Of a stretch of 64,000 nucleotides of DNA, positions 42,179-49,266 are shown piece after piece. The notes under the pieces are model-generated. The model was not told where the DNA came from. It made no database searches and worked only from the letters and a program-made list of their open reading frames with translations. Each line of letters begins with the position of its first letter. Within the stretch, counting starts at the first letter, position 1. Both the position numbers and the translations under genes were made by a program. This DNA comes from VGSG01 sp040756375 (GTDB taxonomy: Bacteria > Desulfobacterota > Desulfomonilia > Desulfomonilales > Desulfomonilaceae), in assembly GCA_040756375.1 (NCBI GenBank), contig JBFLZC010000005.1, forward strand, positions 1 through 64,000. Direction: 5' to 3'.

Positions 42179-42791
42179 TTGCTCTGGGGAAGGTGACCGT
42201 TCACTCAAGTGGCAGCAAGTCCATTGGCCGTATCATTGCGAGGAGTGGATGGTAGGACAGCGGTCCCGCCTGTCTATTCTAGCGATTGCCAAAATTCCTG
42301 CCCGATTCGCGGCGGCTCCACCCCGTCATTCCTGCGAAAGCAGGAATCCAGTATTTCGGGCTTGGTTAAAAGCTTTCCACTATCAGCTTGTTGAGCTTCT
42401 GGATTCCCGCGTACGCGGGAATGACGAACAAGGGCTTACTGGCTGGGTTCCGTTGGAATTTCGATCTAGCGGCCAAACCGACATTATTCTTGGCACTAGG
42501 AACAAAGGTACAAATTGGAATTGACCGCGGCGTGTCCAATCGAGTAGCCTTAAGATATTGATGAGGGCTTACTTTTATGGCGAGAGAGGAACGGGCAGCG
42601 CTTAATTGGTCGGCACTTACAACAAGGGAGCTGCATAGTACGGAGCGCGGCCTATGATTCAGGTCCGGGTACCCAGAATTCCGGGCCACACGTTGCTACA
42701 TGGACCTCAAACTGAACCACTCACCGTTTCTGAACATCAGAGGGGCAGATCGACCTTTGGGTTGAATGAGACTCCACACTCAGGGGGCATT
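42179..42791. other. Intergenic region rich in repeats
   Basis: About 610 bp after the kinase. It starts with a partial family A motif (TCATTGCGAGGAGTGGATGG near 42233), then the inverted repeat at 42324-42427. Three frames of 60-130 codons cross these repeats and are not genes. The last 200 bp hold a weak SD before the flavoprotein start at 42792. Confidence 0.6.
42324..42427. repeat. Intergenic inverted repeat, family B
   Basis: Left arm CGTCATTCCTGCGAAAGCAG with GAATCCAG, right arm CTGGATTCCCGCGTACGCGG with GAATGACG. The left arm itself is a short hairpin (CCTGCGAAAGCAGG). A degenerate left half recurs at 46841-46895. Confidence 0.85.
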
Positions 42792-44102
42792 ATGGGCGCA
42801 CTGCTAGCAATTCTTTACGCTTTGGTGGCACTCAGTCCTCTTATATTCGTGGCCCTTCTTCGGATGAAGGGCGAAATGACCCTCATGCACGAAGTTGCCA
42901 CCAGCCTGGCGTTGGCAGCGTACGCCATCATGGCGCTGCAACCGGTGCTCGCCTCGCGCTGGAAATGGATCGAGAGGCCCTTCGGCTTCGACGTGGTGAT
43001 CCGCTTGCACAGGTACATGGGGGCATTCGTAGTCTTGCTGCTTCTGTGCCACCCACCAGGCATGGCCTTTGGTGGGGCCGGCATGGGGCTGCTCACCAAC
43101 ATCATCCAGCCATGGAATGTGTGGGTCGGGCGGGTGGTGCTGATCCTGCTGATTCTCCAAGTAGTCATCAGCGTCGGGTACGCACGTTTCGGGATGACCT
43201 TTGAACAATGGCGGCGCTCGCATAACTTCCTGGCAGTGCTCATCCTGACGGGGGCATTCATCCATAGCTGGTGGACGGCCTATGATTTGGGACCGATCGC
43301 AATGCAACTGCTCTGGCTTGCTCTTTTCGGCCTCACGATCTTTGCCTATGTCCACCACAAGGTCCTAAAGCCACGGTGCTTGGCGCGGCGCGCGTACCGG
43401 GTTGTCGGCGTAGAGCCGGAAACCCACAACGTCTGGACCGTCAAGTTTGCTCCACCGGCGGGAGAGCGCATATACGAGTACCAGCCGGGGCAATTCCACT
43501 TCATAACTCTTCAACGATTAGGCGGCCTACCCGTCGAAGAACACCACTGGACGATTTCATCCAGCCCCACAAACAAGGACTTCATAAGTTCCACCATAAA
43601 AGAGTCGGGTGACTTCACCTCTACCATTGGAAAGACCAACGTGGGAGACACGGCGCTCCTTCAAGGACCATTCGGCCGCTTTTGTTACACGCTGTATCCG
43701 GAAGATAAGGACTTCGTCTTCATCGCGGGCGGGATCGGGATCACGCCGCTCATGAGCATGATTCGCCATATGCGGGGCACATCAAAGGACGCGAACGTTT
43801 TGTTGATCTACGCGAATCGGACTGAAAAAGACATTGCTTTCAGAGATGAACTCGCGCAGATCGAGTCTGGTTCGTCGCCTCGCTTGAAGGTGATCCATAT
43901 CGTCAGCAGCCCGGAATCCGGCTGGACAGGCGAATCCGGTCACCTCGATCGCGACAAACTGGTGCAACTGTTGGGCCGGCAAGGCGAACAAACCGCTTAC
44001 TATATCTGCGCTCCGCCTGGATTGGCCAAAATCGTGATCGAAAGCCTTCGCTCAATAGGAGTGCCGTACGCTCGAATGCGCACCGAGGAGTTCATGCTTT
44101 AG
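42792..44102 (+). CDS. Ferric-reductase-like transmembrane flavoprotein (FAD/NAD(P)-binding)
   Basis: 436 aa. An N-terminal ferric-reductase-type domain has about six helices with haem-ligand-like His in RLHRYMGAFVVLLLLCHPPG and RRSHNFLAVLILTGAFIHSW. A C-terminal ferredoxin-NADP reductase-like part contains YEYQPGQFHFITL, HHWTISSSP (FAD), GGIGITPLMSMIRHM (nucleotide) and ends with RMRTEEFML. ATG 42792 is preceded by GGGGGC. It probably moves electrons across the membrane; the acceptor is unknown. Confidence 0.88.
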   Translation: MGALLAILYALVALSPLIFVALLRMKGEMTLMHEVATSLALAAYAIMALQPVLASRWKWIERPFGFDVVIRLHRYMGAFVVLLLLCHPPGMAFGGAGMGLLTNIIQPWNVWVGRVVLILLILQVVISVGYARFGMTFEQWRRSHNFLAVLILTGAFIHSWWTAYDLGPIAMQLLWLALFGLTIFAYVHHKVLKPRCLARRAYRVVGVEPETHNVWTVKFAPPAGERIYEYQPGQFHFITLQRLGGLPVEEHHWTISSSPTNKDFISSTIKESGDFTSTIGKTNVGDTALLQGPFGRFCYTLYPEDKDFVFIAGGIGITPLMSMIRHMRGTSKDANVLLIYANRTEKDIAFRDELAQIESGSSPRLKVIHIVSSPESGWTGESGHLDRDKLVQLLGRQGEQTAYYICAPPGLAKIVIESLRSIGVPYARMRTEEFML

Positions 44103-44137
44103 GCTTCATAACCGCAGGAAGAGATAAGGAAAGCATC

Positions 44138-44338
44138 ATGAGATTGAAAAAGCTCAAAATATTCACCGTGTTTTTCATAATCCTTGTGCTGATCGCTGCA
44201 TACGTGCTGGGGTTGCTGAGAACGTACGTTTTCAAGCCGCCTCCATCGAGCGCAGTTGTTCCGTGTACCGTCTTTATGGCAAAGAAATCAAATGGGCTTG
44301 AGCCCGTAGGATGCAGTGATCCCGCGTTTCGCGGGTGA
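44138..44338 (+). CDS. Small membrane protein, tail running into a repeat
   Basis: 66 aa with one membrane helix (IFTVFFIILVLIAAYVLGLL) after a basic N-terminus (MRLKKLK), and an AAGGA site. The last ~15 residues (VGCSDPAFRG) are read from the edge of a repeat (GGATCCCGCGTTTCGCGGG-like hairpin), so the natural C-terminus may have been altered. It sits 35 bp after the flavoprotein gene and may be co-transcribed. Function unknown. Confidence 0.5.
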   Translation: MRLKKLKIFTVFFIILVLIAAYVLGLLRTYVFKPPPSSAVVPCTVFMAKKSNGLEPVGCSDPAFRG

Positions 44339-44365
44339 ACCGCTTCGGTCGCGGTCTTTCTTCTT

Positions 44366-44445
44366 GGTGGGACAGGCATCCTGCCTGTCATGTCCTGGGA
44401 ACAAGGTCTGCGGCCCGAAAGGACAGGCGGGACGCCTGTCCCACC
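44366..44445. repeat. Intergenic inverted repeat, family C (GGTGGGACAGGC)
   Basis: GGTGGGACAGGC at the left end pairs with GCCTGTCCCACC at the right end. Two inner hairpins each repeat GACAGGC...GCCTGTC. A similar palindrome is nested in the repeat at 19408-19560. Confidence 0.85.
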
Positions 44446-44486
44446 GATCTCCACATGCTACGGGAGTTGAGATCAGGGGAAGTGAC

Positions 44487-45845
44487 ATGAAATATTTAGA
44501 AGACCAGACCGGCTTTTACAGAAGGCTGCCCTTTCCCGTGCCCACAAGAACCATTCCCGCGGACGAATCCGCGAGTCCTCATCAGAACGAACATCAGCGC
44601 AGGGTTGAACATCTTGCTACTGAATTGACCTACAAGTACAGCAAGCGGTTAGGAATGGACAGACGGAAATTCCTTTCTACAAGCTCCGGCATGGCAGTGG
44701 TCTTTCTGGCCATGAACTCGGTCTTCGGTAAGTTCTTTTCGGTCGAGCCGGCAGAAGCCGCGGATCTTGCCTTGGCTCAGGAGCGCAAGGCGGCCCTCGC
44801 CGACCAATTCATCTTTGATATACAGACCCATTGCGTGAGTCCCACCTATGCTGATCCGTGGATCTTGGGTTTGCGAAAGAGAGCAAAGAAATGGGATCAA
44901 GAACTGAAGGGAGAGACCACGACTCTTGATAGGATCAGATTCGACAATTTTTATCGGGAAATCTATGGAAAGAGCGATACGAAACTCGCGATGCTCTCAA
45001 GCGCACCCAGCGATGATCCAAAGAAGTGGTTCATCCGCAATGACGAAATCGCGAGGATTAGAGAGATCGTAAATCAAAAGGCCGGGCGCAAGGTATTGTA
45101 CTCACATGCAGTCTTCACGCCCGGTCAGCCAGGATGGATGGAAGCTCTGGATCAGGCTATCAACGAGTACAAACCAGACGGATGGAAAGGCTACACAGTG
45201 GGCTCTCCGTTTGAAATCTCTCAATATCCGTGGCGACTGGATGATGAAAAGCTCGTGTACCCGGCTTATGAAAAAATGGCAAAAGCCGGAATCAAGCAAG
45301 TTTGCATCCATAAAGGACTGCTCCCCTCAAACTATCAAGTGATAATGGCAAAGACCGGGGCGTATGGAAACGTGGACGACCTGGGCAAGGCCGCAAAAGA
45401 TTGGCCCCAACTGGATTTTCTCATCTATCATTCGGCCCTACGATTGGGCGATGAACCGCCCTCGGAAGATATCAGAGAATTTGAGACATCAGGATACATT
45501 CCGTGGATTACGGATTTGGCACGTATCCCCGAAAAGTTTGGTGTGAAGAATGTTTATGCGGAACTTGGCAGCACGTTTGCCATGACCTCGATCAGTGCGC
45601 CCAAGTATTGTGCCGGAATTCTCGGCACGCTCATTAAAGGCCTCGGGCCGGATCATGTGCTGTGGGGCACAGACTCAATATTCCACGGTTCGCCGCAGTG
45701 GCAAATAGAAGCTTTTCGCAGACTGGAGATTCCTGAAACGTTGCAGAAGAAATTCGGTTATGCCGCGCTTGGGCCGGCAGACGGAGAAGTGAAGGCTATG
45801 ATCCTGGGACGGAACGCAGCGAAACTTTTCAAAGTTCAAGTTTAG
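44487..45845 (+). CDS. Tat-exported amidohydrolase-family protein
   Basis: 452 aa. An N-terminal region of ~55 residues precedes the twin-arginine motif MDRRKFLSTSSGMAVVFLAM, so the signal lies unusually late. The mature part is a PF04909 (amidohydrolase_2) barrel: LADQFIFDIQTHCVSP, LYSHAVFTPGQPGW, IYHSALRLGD and the terminal metal Asp region VLWGTDSIFHGSPQWQIEAF. The first metal motif reads Gln-x-His rather than His-x-His. Family members are decarboxylases or hydrolases. It follows the flavoprotein/small membrane gene after a repeat. Confidence 0.8.
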   Translation: MKYLEDQTGFYRRLPFPVPTRTIPADESASPHQNEHQRRVEHLATELTYKYSKRLGMDRRKFLSTSSGMAVVFLAMNSVFGKFFSVEPAEAADLALAQERKAALADQFIFDIQTHCVSPTYADPWILGLRKRAKKWDQELKGETTTLDRIRFDNFYREIYGKSDTKLAMLSSAPSDDPKKWFIRNDEIARIREIVNQKAGRKVLYSHAVFTPGQPGWMEALDQAINEYKPDGWKGYTVGSPFEISQYPWRLDDEKLVYPAYEKMAKAGIKQVCIHKGLLPSNYQVIMAKTGAYGNVDDLGKAAKDWPQLDFLIYHSALRLGDEPPSEDIREFETSGYIPWITDLARIPEKFGVKNVYAELGSTFAMTSISAPKYCAGILGTLIKGLGPDHVLWGTDSIFHGSPQWQIEAFRRLEIPETLQKKFGYAALGPADGEVKAMILGRNAAKLFKVQV

Positions 45846-45984
45846 TGTCCCATTTCTCAAACTTGGATCTTGCCGTGCCGTGAGACAAGTGTGTATGCTC
45901 GTCCAACCGGTGATCTGGGGAGGCAGAGCACGCGCAATGACATCGAATTGGGGAAACAAGGACCTCATCACGAAGGAGGACTTC

Positions 45985-46773
45985 ATGAATTTTTCTGAAG
46001 CTGCGGGATTTCTGAGCAACGATTTGCGATTGAAAACAGAGCCGATAGCGGTGAAGTTTCTCAAGAGCGCGGCCGACTTTCCCGAGAAAGTGAGACGGCC
46101 GTCTGAAGCGCTCGGAAAGAGGATTACCATATGCCAGGCAGTGACTATGGCGCGGGTGTACCGTTGGACGATGGGGCTGACCAGGCAGGATCTGATCTGC
46201 GTCCCTGCCATGATAGCCTTCGGCTTCACCAGAGCTGCCGATCCGGGAAATGTGCTGGGCAAGCTCTTCTGTGACGTGAGTTGGTTGAAAGATCAGGAAG
46301 CGGGCAGAGCCGAAACCGCTTCCATGACCTATCTAGCTTCCCAGGAATATCAAGCCGTGTGCCTCGCACCCCTGCAACGTGCAGCGTTCGAGCCCGACAC
46401 CATAAGCATTTATGGTAATCCGGCTCAGATCATGCGAATCATCCAAGCATGGACCTATCTTCGGGGAGAACGCATTCAAGGGAACTTTGGCGGCAAGGTG
46501 GAATGTACCGAATACCTGATCGCACCTTTCAAGAGTGGTCGGCCTCGGGCCGCGATACCGGGAATGGGTGATCGAATCTTTTCCATGACTCAGGACGATG
46601 AAATGGTCTTTGCGCTCCCCGGTCAGGCACTCGGGCTACTGATCGAAGGGCTCAAAGAGGCGGGAGCCAAGGTCGGCGCTCGTTATCCGATCACTTTCTA
46701 TCAGAATTTTCAGCCGGAATTTCCCAAGCTCTACAAGACCGTTGGAGAGGAGTTCGGAGCCTTCTCAGATTAG
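45985..46773 (+). CDS. DUF169-family protein
   Basis: 262 aa from ATG 45985 with AGGAGGA upstream. The DUF169 pattern is visible as LKTEPIAVKFLKSAADFPE near the N-terminus, then ITICQAVTMARVYRW (conserved CQ), the Cys-containing KVECTEYLIAPFKSG, and IPGMGDRIFSMTQDDEMVFA. No function is assigned in this family; several members occur near corrinoid or metal-cofactor proteins. It is 140 bp after the amidohydrolase and may be co-transcribed. Confidence 0.85.
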   Translation: MNFSEAAGFLSNDLRLKTEPIAVKFLKSAADFPEKVRRPSEALGKRITICQAVTMARVYRWTMGLTRQDLICVPAMIAFGFTRAADPGNVLGKLFCDVSWLKDQEAGRAETASMTYLASQEYQAVCLAPLQRAAFEPDTISIYGNPAQIMRIIQAWTYLRGERIQGNFGGKVECTEYLIAPFKSGRPRAAIPGMGDRIFSMTQDDEMVFALPGQALGLLIEGLKEAGAKVGARYPITFYQNFQPEFPKLYKTVGEEFGAFSD

Positions 46774-46991
46774 AAGCGCGCGAACGCTACCTGCATTCTC
46801 GATGCCAAGAGTTTTGTGCGATTTGAAGTGGCCCGATACCGTCATTCCTGCGATTCCCAAGATTACCCCAGTGAGAACCGGGGCCGTAATCCAGTCCTGC
46901 GCTCAACATCGCGCAACTCTTTAAGATTCAACTACAGGCCGTGGCTTTCCAATACTGGTGAGGCAAACTGTAAGCGGAAATGGCGGTGGAC
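46774..46991. other. Intergenic region before the tRNA-Thr direct repeat
   Basis: No gene. It contains a degenerate half of repeat family B at 46841-46895 (GTCATTCCTGCGATTCC, ending CCGTAATCCAG). No promoter or terminator is clear. Confidence 0.5.
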
Positions 46992-47052
46992 CATGGAGCC
47001 GGGGATGGGAGTCGAACCCACGACCTGATGATTACGAATCATCTGCTCTGGC
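46992..47052 (-). repeat. Truncated tRNA-Thr copy (att-like direct repeat)
   Basis: The 61-bp sequence is identical to 47942-48002, containing the tRNA-Thr D-loop end, anticodon arm, T arm, acceptor 3' strand and CCA. The 5' acceptor strand is absent (followed by GAGTCC), so it cannot fold as a full tRNA. Confidence 0.9.
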
Positions 47053-47109
47053 GAGTCCTAGAAAGACCGCAATCGGGCCACACTTGGGTGGTGCGGTCGA
47101 TTTCAAACC

Positions 47110-47484
47110 TTACCTGTCATCATCATCTCCGAGTTCCCGCTCCAAGCGCTCTAAAGGGGGAAGTAATGACGAAATAGCCCTCTGCAGTGCCGGCAACTCG
47201 TTTTCGACGATGCGCCATACCTCTTCCAGGTTGACGCCTTCATACTGATGAATGAGAACGTCTCTCAGAGCTGCAAGCCCTTTCCATGGAATGGACGGAT
47301 GTGTCCCCCGGAATTCGTCGGGTACACGTTTAGCTGCTTCGCCAATCACTTCCAAGTTGCGGATCACCGCGTCCTGGAGAAGGGGACTCGCCAGGAACGC
47401 GCCTTTGCCTTCTCCAGTAAAGCTCAAGATCCTCTCGACCCGTTCCAGGATCTGAGCTAGATAAACCCGAGGATCCTTTTTCAC
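47110..47484 (-). CDS. hepT: HepT-like HEPN toxin (RNase)
   Basis: 124 aa, all-alpha HEPN (DUF86) fold. The catalytic and modification motif R-x4-H-x-Y is intact as RDVLIHQY, preceded by IRNLEVIGEAAKRVPDEFR and IPWKGLAALR. By family it is a ribonuclease that is neutralised when the partner nucleotidyltransferase adds AMP to the motif tyrosine. GTG 47484 overlaps the mntA stop (GTGA) and is chosen over a longer reading frame starting at 47571. Confidence 0.92.
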   Translation of the reverse strand: MKKDPRVYLAQILERVERILSFTGEGKGAFLASPLLQDAVIRNLEVIGEAAKRVPDEFRGTHPSIPWKGLAALRDVLIHQYEGVNLEEVWRIVENELPALQRAISSLLPPLERLERELGDDDDR

Positions 47485-47771
47485 AATGGTCTGGCCTCTC
47501 TCAGAATGCGACGGCGCAAAAGCCAATACAGGCCTTTCTCGCTCACTACGTCCACCTTCCGTCCTAAGCAATCTCTCAGATCGACAAGCAAGGCGCTGAG
47601 ATCCAGGAGACTCCGATCAGGCTCCATTTCCACGAGGAAGTCTATATCGCTCGATTCATCGGCTTCCCCACGAGCAACGGAACCAAAGACCCGCACATTG
47701 CGGGCGCCATGGATGGCCGCAATTCGGAGGATTTCCTCACGCTTTTGTTTGAGCAAGTCTTGAACGCTCAT
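47481..47771 (-). CDS. mntA: MntA-like nucleotidyltransferase antitoxin
   Basis: 96 aa minimal nucleotidyltransferase: VRVFGSVARGEADESSDIDF (GSx10DxD metal site) and a third acidic region KVDVVSEKG. In characterised HepT-MntA pairs this enzyme AMPylates the toxin. It is encoded upstream of hepT on the minus strand with a 4-bp overlap. The pair sits alone between tRNA-Thr direct repeats. Confidence 0.92.
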   Translation of the reverse strand: MSVQDLLKQKREEILRIAAIHGARNVRVFGSVARGEADESSDIDFLVEMEPDRSLLDLSALLVDLRDCLGRKVDVVSEKGLYWLLRRRILREARPL

Positions 47772-47943
47772 GGCGGTCTGCCTTCAACTTCGCTCTGCCG
47801 GACAAGTTAAGAAGCTCATCGAAGAAGTCGCTCCCCTGACATCTCCCTTAGCATTTTTGACTGTTCCTAGGTAGAGGCGGTTCTGAAAAAAGACAATTCC
47901 ATCGGAGTCCGGCAAGGATCAATGGGGAATTCCCAAGGAATCA

Positions 47944-48019
47944 TGGAGCCGGGGATGGGAGTCGAACCCACGACCTGATGATTACGAATCATCTGCTCTG
48001 GCCTCTGAGCTACCCCGGC
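47944..48019 (-). tRNA. tRNA-Thr (CGT)
   Basis: 76 nt on the minus strand including encoded CCA. Acceptor GCCGGGG/CCCCGGC, D arm with GCTC...GAGC, anticodon stem ATGAT/ATCAT with loop TCGTA centre giving anticodon CGT, T arm with GGTTCGACTCC. It reads ACG threonine codons. The 3' 59 nt are duplicated at 46994-47052. Confidence 0.95.
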
Positions 48020-48135
48020 TCTTGAAGGGTGGCGCCAGCATAGTTCAGGTTCGCGGGCTGTGTCAATGTTCCAGGTGCGGAAGCGGGCCTTCCCGGCGCG
48101 TCTGATACCACTGCGCTAACAAACGGTGAATCAAG

Positions 48136-48230
48136 GTAGGTCGGGTTGAGTCCAGCGAAACCCGACAGGTTGCTTTGGACATGATGTCGGATTTTGTCCC
48201 GCTCGAGACGCTGGACTCAATCCGACCTAC
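48136..48230. repeat. Intergenic inverted repeat, family D (GTAGGTCGG)
   Basis: GTAGGTCGGGTTGAGTCCAG at the left pairs with CTGGACTCAATCCGACCTAC at the right over 20 positions with one G-T type mismatch. It is located between tRNA-Thr and the site-2 protease gene. Confidence 0.85.
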
Positions 48231-48318
48231 GGCCGCTGTTGGTTCAACGCCATCTTCGCCGTTCGGAAGCGAACGGGCATGAATCAACAGAAACGACCAA
48301 GGTGCTGCGACTTCGCAG

Positions 48319-49161
48319 TTACGGTGTGATGCTGATAGGAACGGGCACGAAGGTCAGTATGAAGAGGACCAAGGCTGTCCAGCCCAGGAGCCTGGCCCCG
48401 CGGCTCAAGGGAGTTATGGGGTCCAGCGGCGCGGGATGACGAAGCCCCAGGAAAAAGACCAGAGCCCCGAAGACGAGCCAGCCCGGCCAAACGAACACTC
48501 CCAGCGGGATGAGAATACCGAAGAAGCCGTACGAAAACAGGGTGGCCTTTCGTGGTCCGACCAAAGCGTAGATCACGTGCCCGCCATCAAGCTGGCCGAT
48601 GGGGAGCAGGTTCATGGCCGTGACGAAGAGCCCGAACCATGCGGCCACCGCGGTAGGGTGCAGAATAATGTTCACGTTGGAAGTGTATTCCCCAAACCTC
48701 ACCAGAGATAAGAGCTCCAGAATTAACGAGGTGCCGAACGCCAAGCTTTCACCCTTTGGCGGTTCATAGGATATCTCCGACAGGAAAAGCCCCACCATGA
48801 GCAGCGGTATTGCCAAAATGGCGCCGGCAACAGGACCGCTTGCACCCACTTGCATGAGTGCCCGCCGATTGGTGATCATCGACCTGATTTTGATGAATGC
48901 GCCAAATGTTCCTACCGGTGGAGGTCCGGGCAAGAAAAACGGCGGGGTAACGTCGAGCCGATTGAGCTTAGCCGCGATGTAGTGCCCCATTTCATGCACG
49001 AGAAGTATGCTCAACAATGGGACAGAGAAGACCCACCCACCCAAGAAATAGAAAAGCCAATCGTCTGTGCTCTTATCCGCTTGGAGCGCGCCCGCGATTG
49101 TGGTCGTGATCGCGGTCACCACAAAGAGTGCAAGGTTGATTCGAAAACGCGATGTCCTAAT
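48319..49161 (-). CDS. M50 site-2 protease-like membrane metalloprotease
   Basis: About 280 aa, polytopic. The zinc site is LLVHEMGHYIAAKL, and the third ligand lies in AMNLLPIGQLDGGHVIYAL. It cleaves membrane-embedded substrates, by family often anti-sigma factors. The usual start codons in this frame begin at GTG 49122, inside the first helix and without a ribosome site. ATT at 49161 follows GGAGG (49172-49168) with 6-nt spacing and restores a basic N-terminus and complete first helix (RTSRFRINLALFVVTAITTT), so ATT is the likely start. It stands apart from the convergent and downstream genes. Confidence 0.85.
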   Translation of the reverse strand: MRTSRFRINLALFVVTAITTTIAGALQADKSTDDWLFYFLGGWVFSVPLLSILLVHEMGHYIAAKLNRLDVTPPFFLPGPPPVGTFGAFIKIRSMITNRRALMQVGASGPVAGAILAIPLLMVGLFLSEISYEPPKGESLAFGTSLILELLSLVRFGEYTSNVNIILHPTAVAAWFGLFVTAMNLLPIGQLDGGHVIYALVGPRKATLFSYGFFGILIPLGVFVWPGWLVFGALVFFLGLRHPAPLDPITPLSRGARLLGWTALVLFILTFVPVPISITP

Positions 49162-49266
49162 CGTGAACCTCCGTCAAGATGATGGTAGAATCCGTCCGGG
49201 CGCACCGGTCACACGGGGCTTCGGCATTCCCGACATGTTCTGGGCAAGTGGGACCGATACATCCGG

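Larger units (their letters stand above)
46992..48002 (-). mobile_element. Mini-island between 61-bp tRNA-Thr direct repeats
   Basis: A 61-bp perfect repeat (46992-47052 and 47942-48002) covers nucleotides 18-76 of tRNA-Thr plus two flanking bases; the two copies are 950 bp apart. The intact tRNA keeps the proximal copy. Between them lie only the mntA-hepT pair and short spacers. That is the pattern of an element inserted at a tRNA 3' end, but no integrase is present, so it is a remnant or is mobilised in trans. Confidence 0.75.

Noticed and set aside
44316..44486. N-terminal extension of the Tat amidohydrolase from 44316
   Set aside because: It is translated through repeat family C and lacks a ribosome site; ATG 44487 follows AGGGGAAGTG.
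46958..47248. Plus-strand ORFs of 65-96 aa across the tRNA-Thr remnant
   Set aside because: They are read through a tRNA-derived repeat and antisense to hepT, without ribosome sites.
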